Assembly: GCF_019801175.1 (NCBI RefSeq)
Contig: NZ_JAHVJR010000001.1
Location: 1,550,001 to 1,614,000 of the forward strand
Origin: Vannielia litorea
GTDB taxonomy: Bacteria > Pseudomonadota > Alphaproteobacteria > Rhodobacterales > Rhodobacteraceae
Reading direction: 5' to 3'
Length of the DNA stretch: 64,000 nucleotides
Below, one piece after another: positions 17,316 through 25,792 of the stretch. Numbering within the stretch: the first letter of the stretch is position 1; each line of letters begins with the position of its first letter. Position numbers and translations under genes: made by a program. The notes beneath the pieces are model-generated. The model searched no databases, was not told where the DNA came from, and saw only the letters and a program-made list of their open reading frames with translations.

Positions 17316-20261
17316 CTAGCCGCCCACAGTCACAAACGGCGCCCATGCCGCCGGATGCGCATAGCGCGGGCGGGCAGGCTCATCGATCATCCCCAACATC
17401 GCCGCCCTCAGCGCCCGCGCCCCCGCCGCCGGCCCCGGCTCTGCCTCCGCCATCGCGTCGAACATCCCTGTCGTCAGCTCCACCGTCGCCAGCGAGTCCA
17501 CCGCCCAATGGCTCACCAGCAGCCGCCGTGCGCCAGCATAAAGGAACGCCCGCGCAAGCCCCGAGAGCCCCTCTGCCCCCTCGCCACCCGGCCCCAGCGC
17601 CGTGTTGCAGGCCGAGAGCAACACCCAGTCGGCATCCAGTTCCAGCAGCGCGATTTCACTGGCCGAGAGCAGCCCGTCGCCCCCGCCCTCCGGCGCGGCC
17701 AGCGCCAGCGCAGGTTCGGTCAGCCCCGCCGCCTCGCCGCCCAGCAACCCGTGGGTGGCAAAGGCAACCACCCGCGCCGCGCCCAGCGGTATCTCCGCCC
17801 CCAGCGCCGCCTCCTGCACCGCTGCACCCGTCACCAGCCGTCCCGCGCCGCCCGCCACCGCGCCGTTCAGCGCCTCCACCTCGCCCACCGTCTCCGGCAG
17901 GCGCGGCAGGCTCAGCCCGGCCTGCGCGGCCCCAAAAGCCGGGTCCGCGAGACCCAAAAACGCCAGTTCCCCCGCGCTCGCCCCGGCCCCGTCCCTCAGC
18001 GCCCGGAGCGAGGCAGGCAGCGGCAGCGTGGCAAAAGCGTGGTGGCGGATCGCCCAATCCATCTCGCCCCAGCCGTCCCCCTCGCCCGCAGGCGAGGCCA
18101 AGAGCACCCCGAGCGGCAAGGCCTGAAACGCCCCATCCGGCACCGCAAAGATCACCGTCTCCTCGGGCACGAACCCCACCGCCGCCCCCAGCGCAGCACC
18201 GTGCAGCCTCTCCGCCAATGCCCGGTCAAACACCTCCGGCGCTTCCTCTGCCGCCTTCAGCGCCACCGCAGCCCTCTGCGGGACGGAGGGGTCCAGCGCG
18301 CGCCGGAGCCGCCGCACACCCTCGCCAATCTCACCTGCGCTCACGTCACTCCGCTGCCAGACCACCACATCGGGCGTCACGATGAACACGTGAAAGCCCC
18401 GCGCCGTCTGCAATTGCACCAGCAGCGCCTCGCCCTCGCCCAGCAGGTCTCGCGCCTCCTCCAGCCCCAGCGGCTCCGGCGCAGCGGCGGCCTGCCACTC
18501 TGGCGCGGTCTCTGCCAACGCCGCCTCGATCCTGTCCAGCTCGGCATCCACCGCAGCGACCTCCGCCTGCCCCGCAGGCCCCCGCGCCACCAGCGCGTCG
18601 CGCCGCACCAGCGCCGCATCTCGCGCCCGCAGCAGCCGGCCCACCTCGCCGCCCCCTGCCGCCAGCCGCGCCGTCATCGCCTCGATCGCCCGGCCCGCCG
18701 CGCTCTGCCGTGCCGATTGCATCATGCCAAAGGCCTCCTCCAGCCGGTCCACCCAGAACCGGCCCGCCTCCAGCGGCACATAGCTATCCGCCTCCCGCCA
18801 CGGAAACACGTAAGGTCCGCTCTGTACGAAGTCGGTCACATGCGCGGCCCCCATCGGCCCCATCGGCGGGTCGGCCTCCATCCGGTCGTAGATCGCATCG
18901 ACCCCACCCTCGAAGAGCGCGGCATAGGCCTCCTGCTGGCGCCGCGCTTCCGCGCTCATCCGTGACGGCACCGCCTCCACCTGCCCCCGCGCCACCTGCG
19001 CGGCGGCGTATGCAAAGCTGGTGAGAATCTCTGGCCGTTCGCCGCCCACGCGCGACAGCCCAGCCAGCGCCACCGCCAACTCGCCCAGCGTCGCATCCAC
19101 CTGCAAGCGCACCGCGCTGTAATGCGCCTGCGCCGCCTCCGCCTTGCCCTCCGCCTCCAGCATCCGCGCCAGATCGAGCCGCAGCGCCGCAATCAGCCGC
19201 CGCCCGTAGCCGTCCTGCGACATGGTGTCGAAATCGAGCAGCGGCGCGGGGATCTCCAGCGCCGCCACTTCCGGCCGCTCGCCCTCGGGCGCGGCGGCCA
19301 CCACCTGCACCAGCATCGTCATCAGTTCGAGCAGGTCCACCATGTCGGCATGCACATAGTCCGTCCCCGGCTCCGGCGCGAAACGGGCGACCAGCGGGGC
19401 CATCGCCGCCATGTCCGGCACGCCCTCGGCGGTGAGCAGCATCACCGCCTCCATGAGCGCCGCCCGCTTCGGCCCCAGCCCGCCATCAGCCAGCGCCGCC
19501 TCGGCCTCCTTGCGCGCCAGATCTCTTCGCCCAAGCCGCCAGTCCGCAAGCGCCGCCAAGGCCAGCAGCCCGGCGCGCAATTCGCTGCCCTTCGCCTGCG
19601 CCAGGTAGCCCTCCCGCGCCGCAAGCAGCTCGCCCCGGTATTCCTTCATTCTCAGCGGTAAAAGCGGCAGCACCGCCCCGCCCGGCTGCCCGATCACCGG
19701 CGCCAGCGCGGGCAGCAACGCCTCCGCCTCGGCCACCCGCGCGCCCTCATCGGCCACCCAGGCCGCCCGCGCCTCGGCATGCAGCCCGAGCAGCTGCACC
19801 CGCGCCCGCGTGGCCGTATCAAACCGCTCCGCCCAGCCGCCAAGCGCCATGTAATCCGCCGCATTGCCATAAGATGCCCCGGCCTGCGCGAAGAGCCCGA
19901 AGCCCGAAAGGATCTCGCCCCGCAGATAGGCCCTCTCGGGGATGCGCTTGGTCAGCATCGGCTGCCTTGCCCCGGCCTCGTCCAGCCGCGCCAGCGCCGC
20001 GCTCTCTTCCCCTGCTGCGTGATGCGCCAGCACCAGCGCAAGGTAGATGTCCGAAAGCAGGAAAGGGTCATCCACCCCGTCCTCATCATAGCGCGCCACC
20101 AGCCCGCCCAGCTGTTCGGCGGCGGCCCTGGCATCCTGCGCGATCTGCCCGTAGGCCGCGCCCAGCTCCTCGTAGAGCGAGCCCTGCGCCCGCGCCCCGC
20201 CCGCGATCAGCAGAGCCAGCCCAAAAGCCAAACCGAAGCGCGTCAAAACAGCCAATCCCAT
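17316..20261 (-). CDS. Secreted CHAT-domain (caspase-like) protein
   Basis: 981 residues. A Sec-type signal peptide (MGLAVLTRFGLAFGLALLIAGGARA) is followed by about 550 residues of Ala/Leu/Glu-rich helical repeats resembling TPRs, and a C-terminal CHAT domain from about residue 650. The catalytic dyad is visible: His about 837 in VVAFATHGLLGG and Cys about 885 in WVLLSACNTALG, with the downstream GLARAFLYAGARRLLVSHW block. CHAT proteins are caspase-clan peptidases; the target here is unknown. The frame runs open back through the tRNA, so the internal ATG giving the signal peptide was chosen. No partner gene adjacent. Confidence 0.85.
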   Translation of the reverse strand: MGLAVLTRFGLAFGLALLIAGGARAQGSLYEELGAAYGQIAQDARAAAEQLGGLVARYDEDGVDDPFLLSDIYLALVLAHHAAGEESAALARLDEAGARQPMLTKRIPERAYLRGEILSGFGLFAQAGASYGNAADYMALGGWAERFDTATRARVQLLGLHAEARAAWVADEGARVAEAEALLPALAPVIGQPGGAVLPLLPLRMKEYRGELLAAREGYLAQAKGSELRAGLLALAALADWRLGRRDLARKEAEAALADGGLGPKRAALMEAVMLLTAEGVPDMAAMAPLVARFAPEPGTDYVHADMVDLLELMTMLVQVVAAAPEGERPEVAALEIPAPLLDFDTMSQDGYGRRLIAALRLDLARMLEAEGKAEAAQAHYSAVRLQVDATLGELAVALAGLSRVGGERPEILTSFAYAAAQVARGQVEAVPSRMSAEARRQQEAYAALFEGGVDAIYDRMEADPPMGPMGAAHVTDFVQSGPYVFPWREADSYVPLEAGRFWVDRLEEAFGMMQSARQSAAGRAIEAMTARLAAGGGEVGRLLRARDAALVRRDALVARGPAGQAEVAAVDAELDRIEAALAETAPEWQAAAAPEPLGLEEARDLLGEGEALLVQLQTARGFHVFIVTPDVVVWQRSDVSAGEIGEGVRRLRRALDPSVPQRAAVALKAAEEAPEVFDRALAERLHGAALGAAVGFVPEETVIFAVPDGAFQALPLGVLLASPAGEGDGWGEMDWAIRHHAFATLPLPASLRALRDGAGASAGELAFLGLADPAFGAAQAGLSLPRLPETVGEVEALNGAVAGGAGRLVTGAAVQEAALGAEIPLGAARVVAFATHGLLGGEAAGLTEPALALAAPEGGGDGLLSASEIALLELDADWVLLSACNTALGPGGEGAEGLSGLARAFLYAGARRLLVSHWAVDSLATVELTTGMFDAMAEAEPGPAAGARALRAAMLGMIDEPARPRYAHPAAWAPFVTVGG

Positions 20262-20320
20262 AGCCGCGACGCTACCAGCCGCCCGCCGCCATCTGAAGAC
20301 CTGCCTTGAGAGAATTTCGG

Positions 20321-20402
20321 TGCGGGTGGAGGGACTTGAACCCCCACGCCTCGCGGCGCCAGAACCTAAATCTGGTGCGTCTACCAATTTCGCCACACCC
20401 GC
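20321..20402 (-). tRNA. tRNA-Leu(UAG)
   Basis: 82 bases without the CCA end, which is not encoded. Acceptor stem GCGGGTG/CACCCGC with discriminator A, D-arm GGCGAAATTGGTAGAC, anticodon stem CCAGA/TCTGG around loop TTTAGGT (anticodon TAG), a long class II variable arm, and T-arm GGGGGTTCAAGTCCCTC. It reads CUA leucine codons. It precedes the CHAT gene on the same strand. Confidence 0.96.
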
Positions 20403-20482
20403 TATCCGTGGGTGCGGTGTCTAACAGCGCCGCCCGGCCCACGGAAGCCCGAAAATCAACCGCCACAAAAAAGGCCAAAGCC

Positions 20483-20491
20483 TGTGGATAA
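20483..20491 (-). promoter_or_regulatory. Single perfect DnaA-box sequence
   Basis: The minus strand reads TTATCCACA, identical to the strongest E. coli DnaA box. It stands alone upstream of the Hint-domain gene, so it is not an origin. It may be a regulatory site or chance. Confidence 0.3.
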
Positions 20492-20560
20492 CTCTGGCCA
20501 TAAACGCTTCCTTTACGGTAGCGTGAAAGAAAAACGAGGCAGTTTCATAGCGAGCACCCC

Positions 20561-21058
20561 ATGTCTGACATGACACTGGGAGGCCTGCGCCGGGCAGCGC
20601 AGGTGCAATCTCCCGATCTCGGGCCGGCGGGCATTTCCGCCTCCGCCCGTATTCTGACCGCCGATGGCGAGCGCCGTCTTGGCGAGTTGGAGCCCGGAGA
20701 CAGGATCGTCTCCCGTACCTCCGGCATGATCCGGCTGACCGGCCTCGCCCGCTTCACCTGCGAGGCCGTGCCCATCGCGTTGGCGCCCCATGCGCTCGGC
20801 AATGGCCGGCCCTCCGACCTGCTGCACGTCAGCCCCGCGCAAAAACTCCTGCTGCGCGACTGGCGCGCCAAGCTGCTCTACGGCAGTTCCGCCGCCCTCG
20901 CCCCCGCCGCCGCGCTGGTCGACGGCGGCTACATCACCCGCACGCCCCGGCTGAAGGGGATGGAGATGGTCACGCTCCAATTCGACGCGCCCCAGATCCT
21001 CTACATCGGCATGCTCGAATGCGCCTTCGAGCCGGACGAGGCTGCACAAGCCGCCTGA
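20561..21058 (+). CDS. Hint-domain (Hedgehog/intein-like) protein, short form
   Basis: 165 residues, nearly all a Hint-type fold. Residues about 27-55 match the opening block (ARILTADGERRLGELEPGDRIVS), and about 90-105 the middle block LLHVSPAQKLLLRD, in which the usual His of the SPxHR-type motif is Ala. The position of the splicing Cys1 is Ser or Ala (ISASARIL), so autocatalytic cleavage looks unlikely. Related Hint domains in roseobacters occur at the C-terminus of secreted repeat proteins; here it is free-standing. Function unknown. Confidence 0.75.
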   Translation: MSDMTLGGLRRAAQVQSPDLGPAGISASARILTADGERRLGELEPGDRIVSRTSGMIRLTGLARFTCEAVPIALAPHALGNGRPSDLLHVSPAQKLLLRDWRAKLLYGSSAALAPAAALVDGGYITRTPRLKGMEMVTLQFDAPQILYIGMLECAFEPDEAAQAA

Positions 21059-21086
21059 CCAGCACACCACCGCTTGAGGTGCGCAT

Positions 21087-22694
21087 TCACTGCGCACCGT
21101 CCCCGGCTTCCAGCCGCGCCAATACGCGCGGCAACATCTCCGGCAAATCCTCCGCAATCAGCCCCGGCCCGAATTCCCGCGCGCATTCCACATGCAGCCA
21201 GGCCGCCGCCTCGGCCATCTGGTGCAGGTCCGCCGACACCGGCGATGCCGCCAGCCCGGCAATCAGCCCCGCCAGCACATCCCCTGCCCCCGCCGTTGCC
21301 AGCCACGGCGCGGACCGCTCGTAGTCCGCCGAATGCACACTGGCCCCGCCGCTCGGCGAGGCAATGATCGTGTCGGAACCCTTCAACAGCACGACACAGC
21401 CCGCCCGCGCCGCCGCCGACCGCGCCCGGTCCACCTTCGAGCCGTCGGTAAGGTCTGGAAACAACCGGCGGAATTCGCCCTCATGGGGCGTCAGGATGCA
21501 CCGCTCGTGCAGCAGGGCAAATAGCGAAGCCGGGTCCTCCTCGAAGCTCGTCAGCGCATCCGCGTCGAGCACCACCACTGTCCTGCGCCAGTCATCCTCT
21601 CGCGCGCAGGCCGCCGCGACGATCTCTCTCGCCCTGGTGCCCACGCCCAACCCCGGCCCAATGACAAACCCGCTCACCCGAGGATCTACCACTTCATCGA
21701 ACCCGGCGACATCCCCAAGCCCGCGCAACATTACCGCATCCAGACGCGCTGCATTCTCTATCAGCGCCGCCTTCGGTGCGACCACCGTTACAAGCCCCGC
21801 ACCCACCCGAAGCGCCGCCCGCGCCGCCAGCCGCGCCGCGCCCCCGCGCCCGACGCCGCCGGCAAACACAGCAACGCTGCCGTGGTCATACTTGTGCGCT
21901 CCGCCACGCTTGCGCCCCATCAGGCTCAGCGGCCAAACCCGCGCTGCAGGTCCGTCCGGCCGCGCGACTAGCCGCACGCGTTCTCTGTCGGGCGGCAGGC
22001 CGATCATGCCGCGCCCGCGATCCTTGAGACCGATGTCCACGACCTCGACCCGGCCACAGAGCGTCGGCCCCAGCCCGAGAAAATGCCCCAGCTTGGGCGC
22101 GTGGAACGTCACCGTCAGATCCGCGGAAATGAGATGTTGCGGAATCTCCGCATCACAGGCCAGCGAGATCATCCCGTCATCCAGGTTCAACCCGCTCGGG
22201 CAATCGACCGCCACCCGTTTCACCCGGCCCCGGCCCTTCCAGCCGTCGGCCCGCTTCACGTCGAGTGCCTCGGCAACCGGTTCCGGCAGCGGCCGCGTCA
22301 GCCCGGTGCCAAACACCGCGTCGACAATGAGAGCTGGCCGCTCGCAGGCCGAGACCGCCGCCGCCCCCATCTCCCGGCTCTCGCCGCCCCACAGTTCCCG
22401 CATCCGGGCCGCATCCACTGGCAACCTCTCTGGGTCTCCCCAATGGAACAGCTCGACCGTCCAGCCGCGTCCTTCCAGCACGCGGGCAATGACGAACCCG
22501 TCGCCCCCATTATTCCCCGGCCCGCAAAGCACCACCGCGCGGTAAGTCCCCGCCGCCAGCTCCGGCCATTCCTCGAACACCGCCTCCACCACGCCGCGGC
22601 CTGCGCGCTCCATCAATTCCAGCCCGGTGACCTCTCCGGCCTCGATCGCCGCCGTCTCGATGGCGCGCATTTGTGCAGATGTCAGAAGTTCCAC
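21087..22694 (-). CDS. nnr: Bifunctional NAD(P)HX epimerase/dehydratase
   Basis: 535 residues. Repairs hydrated NAD(P)H. The N-terminal YjeF_N epimerase domain has VVLCGPGNNGGDGFVIAR (about residues 50-67). The C-terminal ADP/ATP-dependent dehydratase domain has GFVIGPGLGVG, CVVLLKGSDTIIASP and the ribokinase-like anion hole ATAGAGDVLAGLIAGL. The start is taken as GTG (VELLTSAQMRAIE), because GGAGG lies at the right distance and this is the normal family N-terminus. An ATG 18 codons upstream has no site. Confidence 0.93.
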   Translation of the reverse strand: MELLTSAQMRAIETAAIEAGEVTGLELMERAGRGVVEAVFEEWPELAAGTYRAVVLCGPGNNGGDGFVIARVLEGRGWTVELFHWGDPERLPVDAARMRELWGGESREMGAAAVSACERPALIVDAVFGTGLTRPLPEPVAEALDVKRADGWKGRGRVKRVAVDCPSGLNLDDGMISLACDAEIPQHLISADLTVTFHAPKLGHFLGLGPTLCGRVEVVDIGLKDRGRGMIGLPPDRERVRLVARPDGPAARVWPLSLMGRKRGGAHKYDHGSVAVFAGGVGRGGAARLAARAALRVGAGLVTVVAPKAALIENAARLDAVMLRGLGDVAGFDEVVDPRVSGFVIGPGLGVGTRAREIVAAACAREDDWRRTVVVLDADALTSFEEDPASLFALLHERCILTPHEGEFRRLFPDLTDGSKVDRARSAAARAGCVVLLKGSDTIIASPSGGASVHSADYERSAPWLATAGAGDVLAGLIAGLAASPVSADLHQMAEAAAWLHVECAREFGPGLIAEDLPEMLPRVLARLEAGDGAQ

Positions 22695-22760
22695 CGGCCC
22701 CTCCGCCCAAAAAGTTTCCAAACCGCCTAAGCGCAAATCGACTTGCACATTTTTTCATCA

Positions 22761-22799
22761 CACCCGAGAATTCACCCGAGACGCTCACCCGCGCGTGAG
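22761..22799 (+). promoter_or_regulatory. Repeats upstream of glnB
   Basis: Two exact copies of CACCCGAGA, 12 bases apart, are followed by CACCCGCGC and by an overlapping inverted repeat CTCAC-N6-GTGAG. They lie 75-110 bases before the glnB ATG in the gap to the divergent nnr gene. They could be operator sites for a nitrogen regulator, but they do not match the NtrC consensus. Confidence 0.35.
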
Positions 22800-22873
22800 G
22801 CGGCCCCGTTGCCGCCCTGCGCGATAAGTGTTCTCACCCCTAGCGGAACGGACATCAAGGGAGTCGGTCTGTC

Positions 22874-23212
22874 ATGAAAAAGATCGAGGCAATCATCAAA
22901 CCCTTCAAACTCGACGACGTGAAGGAGGCTCTCCAGGACATCGGCGTGCAGGGGCTTTCCGTCATCGAGGTCAAGGGCTTCGGGCGGCAGAAGGGGCACA
23001 CCGAGCTGTATCGTGGCGCCGAATACGTCGTCGATTTCCTGCCGAAGGTGAAGATCGAGGTGGTGCTGGCCGATGACCAGCTCGATGCCGCCATCGAGGC
23101 GATCATGAACGCCGCCAAGACCGACAAGATCGGCGACGGCAAAATCTTCGTCTCCACCATCGAACAGGCCATCCGCATCCGCACCGGCGAAGACGGCGAA
23201 GACGCGCTCTGA
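22874..23212 (+). CDS. glnB: Nitrogen regulatory protein P-II
   Basis: 112-residue trimeric signal protein that senses 2-oxoglutarate and ATP/ADP and controls adenylylation of glutamine synthetase. Tyr51, the uridylylation site, is present in the T-loop (GAEYVVDFLPK), together with KPFKLDDVKEAL at the N-terminus and the C-terminal DGKIFVSTIEQAIRIRTGE signature. It stands 56 bases before glnA and is surely co-transcribed, the normal alphaproteobacterial arrangement. Confidence 0.97.
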   Translation: MKKIEAIIKPFKLDDVKEALQDIGVQGLSVIEVKGFGRQKGHTELYRGAEYVVDFLPKVKIEVVLADDQLDAAIEAIMNAAKTDKIGDGKIFVSTIEQAIRIRTGEDGEDAL

Positions 23213-23268
23213 GCGCGCTGCCCAACCGCCCGAGACCATACTTCTAGCAAGGAGAAAGAGAAGTCATC

Positions 23269-24675
23269 ATGAGCAACAAGGACGTTCTCAAGACAATCAA
23301 GGATGAAGACGTCGAATACGTCGACATCCGCTTCACCGACCCGCGCGGCAAGCTTCAGCACGTCACGGTCATGTCTGATCAGGTCGACGAGGACTTCCTC
23401 GAAGAGGGCTTCATGTTCGACGGCTCCTCCATCGCCGGCTGGAAGTCGATCGACAAGTCCGACATGAAGCTGATGCCCGATGCCTCCTCGGCCTACATGG
23501 ACCCGTTCTATGCCGAGAAGACCCTCTGCGTGCACTGCTCCGTGGTCGAGCCCGACACCGGCGAAGCCTACAACCGCGACCCGCGCGGCACCGCCCAGCT
23601 GGCCGAGGCCTACCTCAAGTCCTCCGGCATCGGTGACACCTCCTACTTCGGCCCCGAGGCCGAGTTCTTCCTCTTCGACGACGTGCGCTACTCCGTCGAG
23701 ATGAACAAGGTGAGCTACCAAGTCGATGCAGGCGACGCCGCCTGGAACACCGACACCGAGTTTGACATGGGCAACATGGGCCACCGTCCCGGCATCAAGG
23801 GCGGCTACTTCCCCGTGAACCCGACCGACGACGCTCAGGATCTGCGCTCCGAGATGCTCTCGACCATGAAGCGCATGGGCATGAAGGTCGACAAGCACCA
23901 CCACGAGGTGGCCTCCTGTCAGCACGAGCTGGGCCTGATCTTCGGCTCGCTCACCAAGCAGGCCGACGAGCTTCAGAAGTACAAGTACGTCATCCACAAC
24001 GTGGCCAACGCCTACGGCAAATCGGCCACCTTCATGCCCAAGCCCATCGCGGGCGACAACGGCACCGGCATGCACGTGAACATGTCGATCTGGAAAGACG
24101 GCAAGCCGCTCTTCGCAGGTGACAAATATGCCGACCTCTCCGACGAGGCGCTCTACTACATCGGCGGCATCCTGAAGCACGCCAAGGCACTCAACGCCTT
24201 CACCAACCCGTCGACCAACAGCTACAAGCGCCTGATCCCCGGCTTCGAAGCCCCGGTTCTGCGCGCCTACTCGGCCAACAACCGGTCGGGCTGCATCCGT
24301 ATCCCGTGGGCGGAGTCGCCGAAAGCCAAGCGCGTCGAGGCCCGCTTCCCGGATCCCTCGTCCAACCCCTACCTGTGCTTCTCGGCCCTGCTGATGGCCG
24401 GCCTCGACGGGATCAAGAACAAGATCCACCCCGGCGAAGCCATGGACAAGGACCTCTACGACCTGCCGCCCGAAGAACTGGCCGGCATCCCCACCGTCTG
24501 CGCCTCGCTGCGTGAGGCGATGGAAGAGTTGGAAAAAGACAGCGACTTCCTCACCGCCGGCGATGTCTTCACCCAAGACCAGATCGAGGGCTACATGGAC
24601 CTCAAGTGGGAAGAGATCTACGCCTACGAGCACACGCCGCACCCGATGGAATACAAAATGTATTACTCCTGCTGA
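23269..24675 (+). CDS. glnA: Glutamine synthetase, type I
   Basis: 468 residues; makes glutamine from glutamate, ammonia and ATP. It shows the beta-Grasp start MFDGSSIAGW, the metal-site blocks GPEAEFFLFD and NGTGMHVNMSIW, and KPIAGDNG. The adenylylation site Tyr397 (DKDLYDLPPEE) implies GlnE control, consistent with glnB directly upstream. AAGGAGAAAG precedes the ATG. A strong terminator follows. Confidence 0.98.
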   Translation: MSNKDVLKTIKDEDVEYVDIRFTDPRGKLQHVTVMSDQVDEDFLEEGFMFDGSSIAGWKSIDKSDMKLMPDASSAYMDPFYAEKTLCVHCSVVEPDTGEAYNRDPRGTAQLAEAYLKSSGIGDTSYFGPEAEFFLFDDVRYSVEMNKVSYQVDAGDAAWNTDTEFDMGNMGHRPGIKGGYFPVNPTDDAQDLRSEMLSTMKRMGMKVDKHHHEVASCQHELGLIFGSLTKQADELQKYKYVIHNVANAYGKSATFMPKPIAGDNGTGMHVNMSIWKDGKPLFAGDKYADLSDEALYYIGGILKHAKALNAFTNPSTNSYKRLIPGFEAPVLRAYSANNRSGCIRIPWAESPKAKRVEARFPDPSSNPYLCFSALLMAGLDGIKNKIHPGEAMDKDLYDLPPEELAGIPTVCASLREAMEELEKDSDFLTAGDVFTQDQIEGYMDLKWEEIYAYEHTPHPMEYKMYYSC

Positions 24676-24698
24676 TAAAGCGTGGGACAGTGAAAACC

Positions 24699-24726
24699 AA
24701 AGGGGCGCTCCACGGGGCGCCCCTTT
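24699..24726 (+). terminator. Rho-independent terminator of glnBA
   Basis: A 10-bp stem AAAGGGGCGC/GCGCCCCTTT with an 8-base loop and a following TTTTTC, 24 bases after the glnA stop. Confidence 0.9.
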
Positions 24727-24823
24727 TTCGTGGGCAGCTCCACAGCCCCTTTCCAACGGCCCGCAGGGTGGGCAATCTGACGCCCGCACCACCCGCCTCG
24801 ATCACCCGACCGAAAGTCTGCCC

Positions 24824-25558
24824 ATGCCCAACTGGCTCAAAGCCCTCCTCCCCGGCGCCCGCCCCGATCCGCTCCCCACGGAGCGCGCCGAGCAGAGGGC
24901 CTGGGTCAAGGCCCGCCATCGCGAGTGGCAGCTGGCCTGGCACGACATCTTCGACCGTGACGAAAAGCTCATCGCCGAGTGCAGCACCCGCGACGACCCG
25001 CTTCCCGACGAGATCAACCGCGACTACCGGCTGATATGCGAGTTCTCCCGCACCCTGCCCGAAACCCGCCGCGCCTGCCTTGCCCTCCTGCCACTCGGCG
25101 CCGAGCTGCACCGGCGGACAGAGGCCTTCCTCTCCAGCCGCCCCGCGCCGATGCCAGAGGCCGAGGCCCGCGCCGCCATTCCCGGCCTCGCCGCCCTCTT
25201 CGAGCAGGTCGGAACAAACGAGCCCTGGGAGTTCTCCATCAGCGCCGTCGCCGACAGCACCACTCCCGAGGGGCAGGAGATCCTGCGCAGGTCCGATGAC
25301 ATCACGGTGCTGCTCGAAGGCTCCGTCCTCGCCCCCATTCCACCCGAGACCCTTCCCACCGAGGCCGCGCGCGACTTTCTCGACGAGCCGCTCTACATGG
25401 CCGGCGGCAACACCTACGCGCCCCGCGACTGGATCACCGCCGCCCTGCTCACCGAGGACGAAAGCCGCCTCTACGCCGAGCTTTTCCGCCTCTGGCAGGG
25501 CGGTTGGTTGGTGCGCCTCCACGAGAGCGGCCTCGCGCTGGTTCATTTCCCGCTCTGA
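24824..25558 (+). CDS. Hypothetical cytosolic protein
   Basis: 244 residues; family not recognised. No signal peptide or membrane helix. The N-terminal half is charged and helical (RAEQRAWVKARHREWQLAWHDIF). The C-terminal half has a pattern suggesting an alpha/beta domain (SVLAPIPPETLPTEAARDFL, GGNTYAPRDWITAALLTEDE). The start ATG is the first in a region where upstream coding character stops, shortly after the glnA terminator. Confidence 0.65.
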   Translation: MPNWLKALLPGARPDPLPTERAEQRAWVKARHREWQLAWHDIFDRDEKLIAECSTRDDPLPDEINRDYRLICEFSRTLPETRRACLALLPLGAELHRRTEAFLSSRPAPMPEAEARAAIPGLAALFEQVGTNEPWEFSISAVADSTTPEGQEILRRSDDITVLLEGSVLAPIPPETLPTEAARDFLDEPLYMAGGNTYAPRDWITAALLTEDESRLYAELFRLWQGGWLVRLHESGLALVHFPL

Positions 25559-25792
25559 CCGCCCGGGCGGGCACCCATGCCCTGCTCCCATCCCCAAACC
25601 GCCAAAAAACCCGGCAAACCCGGCGCATCCGGCCGGAAAACGCACAACGCCGTGCCCTCCGCCCCGCCGCCCGACCCCGCTCCATTGGCGAAGCGCCCGC
25701 CCCGGGCGCAGCATTCCACCGGGGGAGCGGCCTGCGCGAGGCTGCCCCTCCACGACTTCGCATTGAAGGACATGACACCGAGGGGGACACCG

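Noticed and set aside
15646..17346. 566-residue open frame opposite phoD
   Set aside because: Gly/Val/Ala-rich mirror of a real gene; no ribosome-binding site or family motif. Long antisense frames are normal in this base composition.
20262..20396. N-terminal extension of the CHAT gene reading MAKLVDAPDLGSG
   Set aside because: It is the translation of the tRNA-Leu gene in the same frame, a well-known artefact; the internal ATG begins a proper signal peptide.
20300..20420. Integrated element at tRNA-Leu
   Set aside because: No integrase, no direct repeat of the tRNA 3' end and no change in coding style nearby.
22855..24792. 645-residue open frame opposite glnB-glnA
   Set aside because: Covers two certain genes on the other strand, has no motif and repeats the Val/His/Gly bias of shadow frames.
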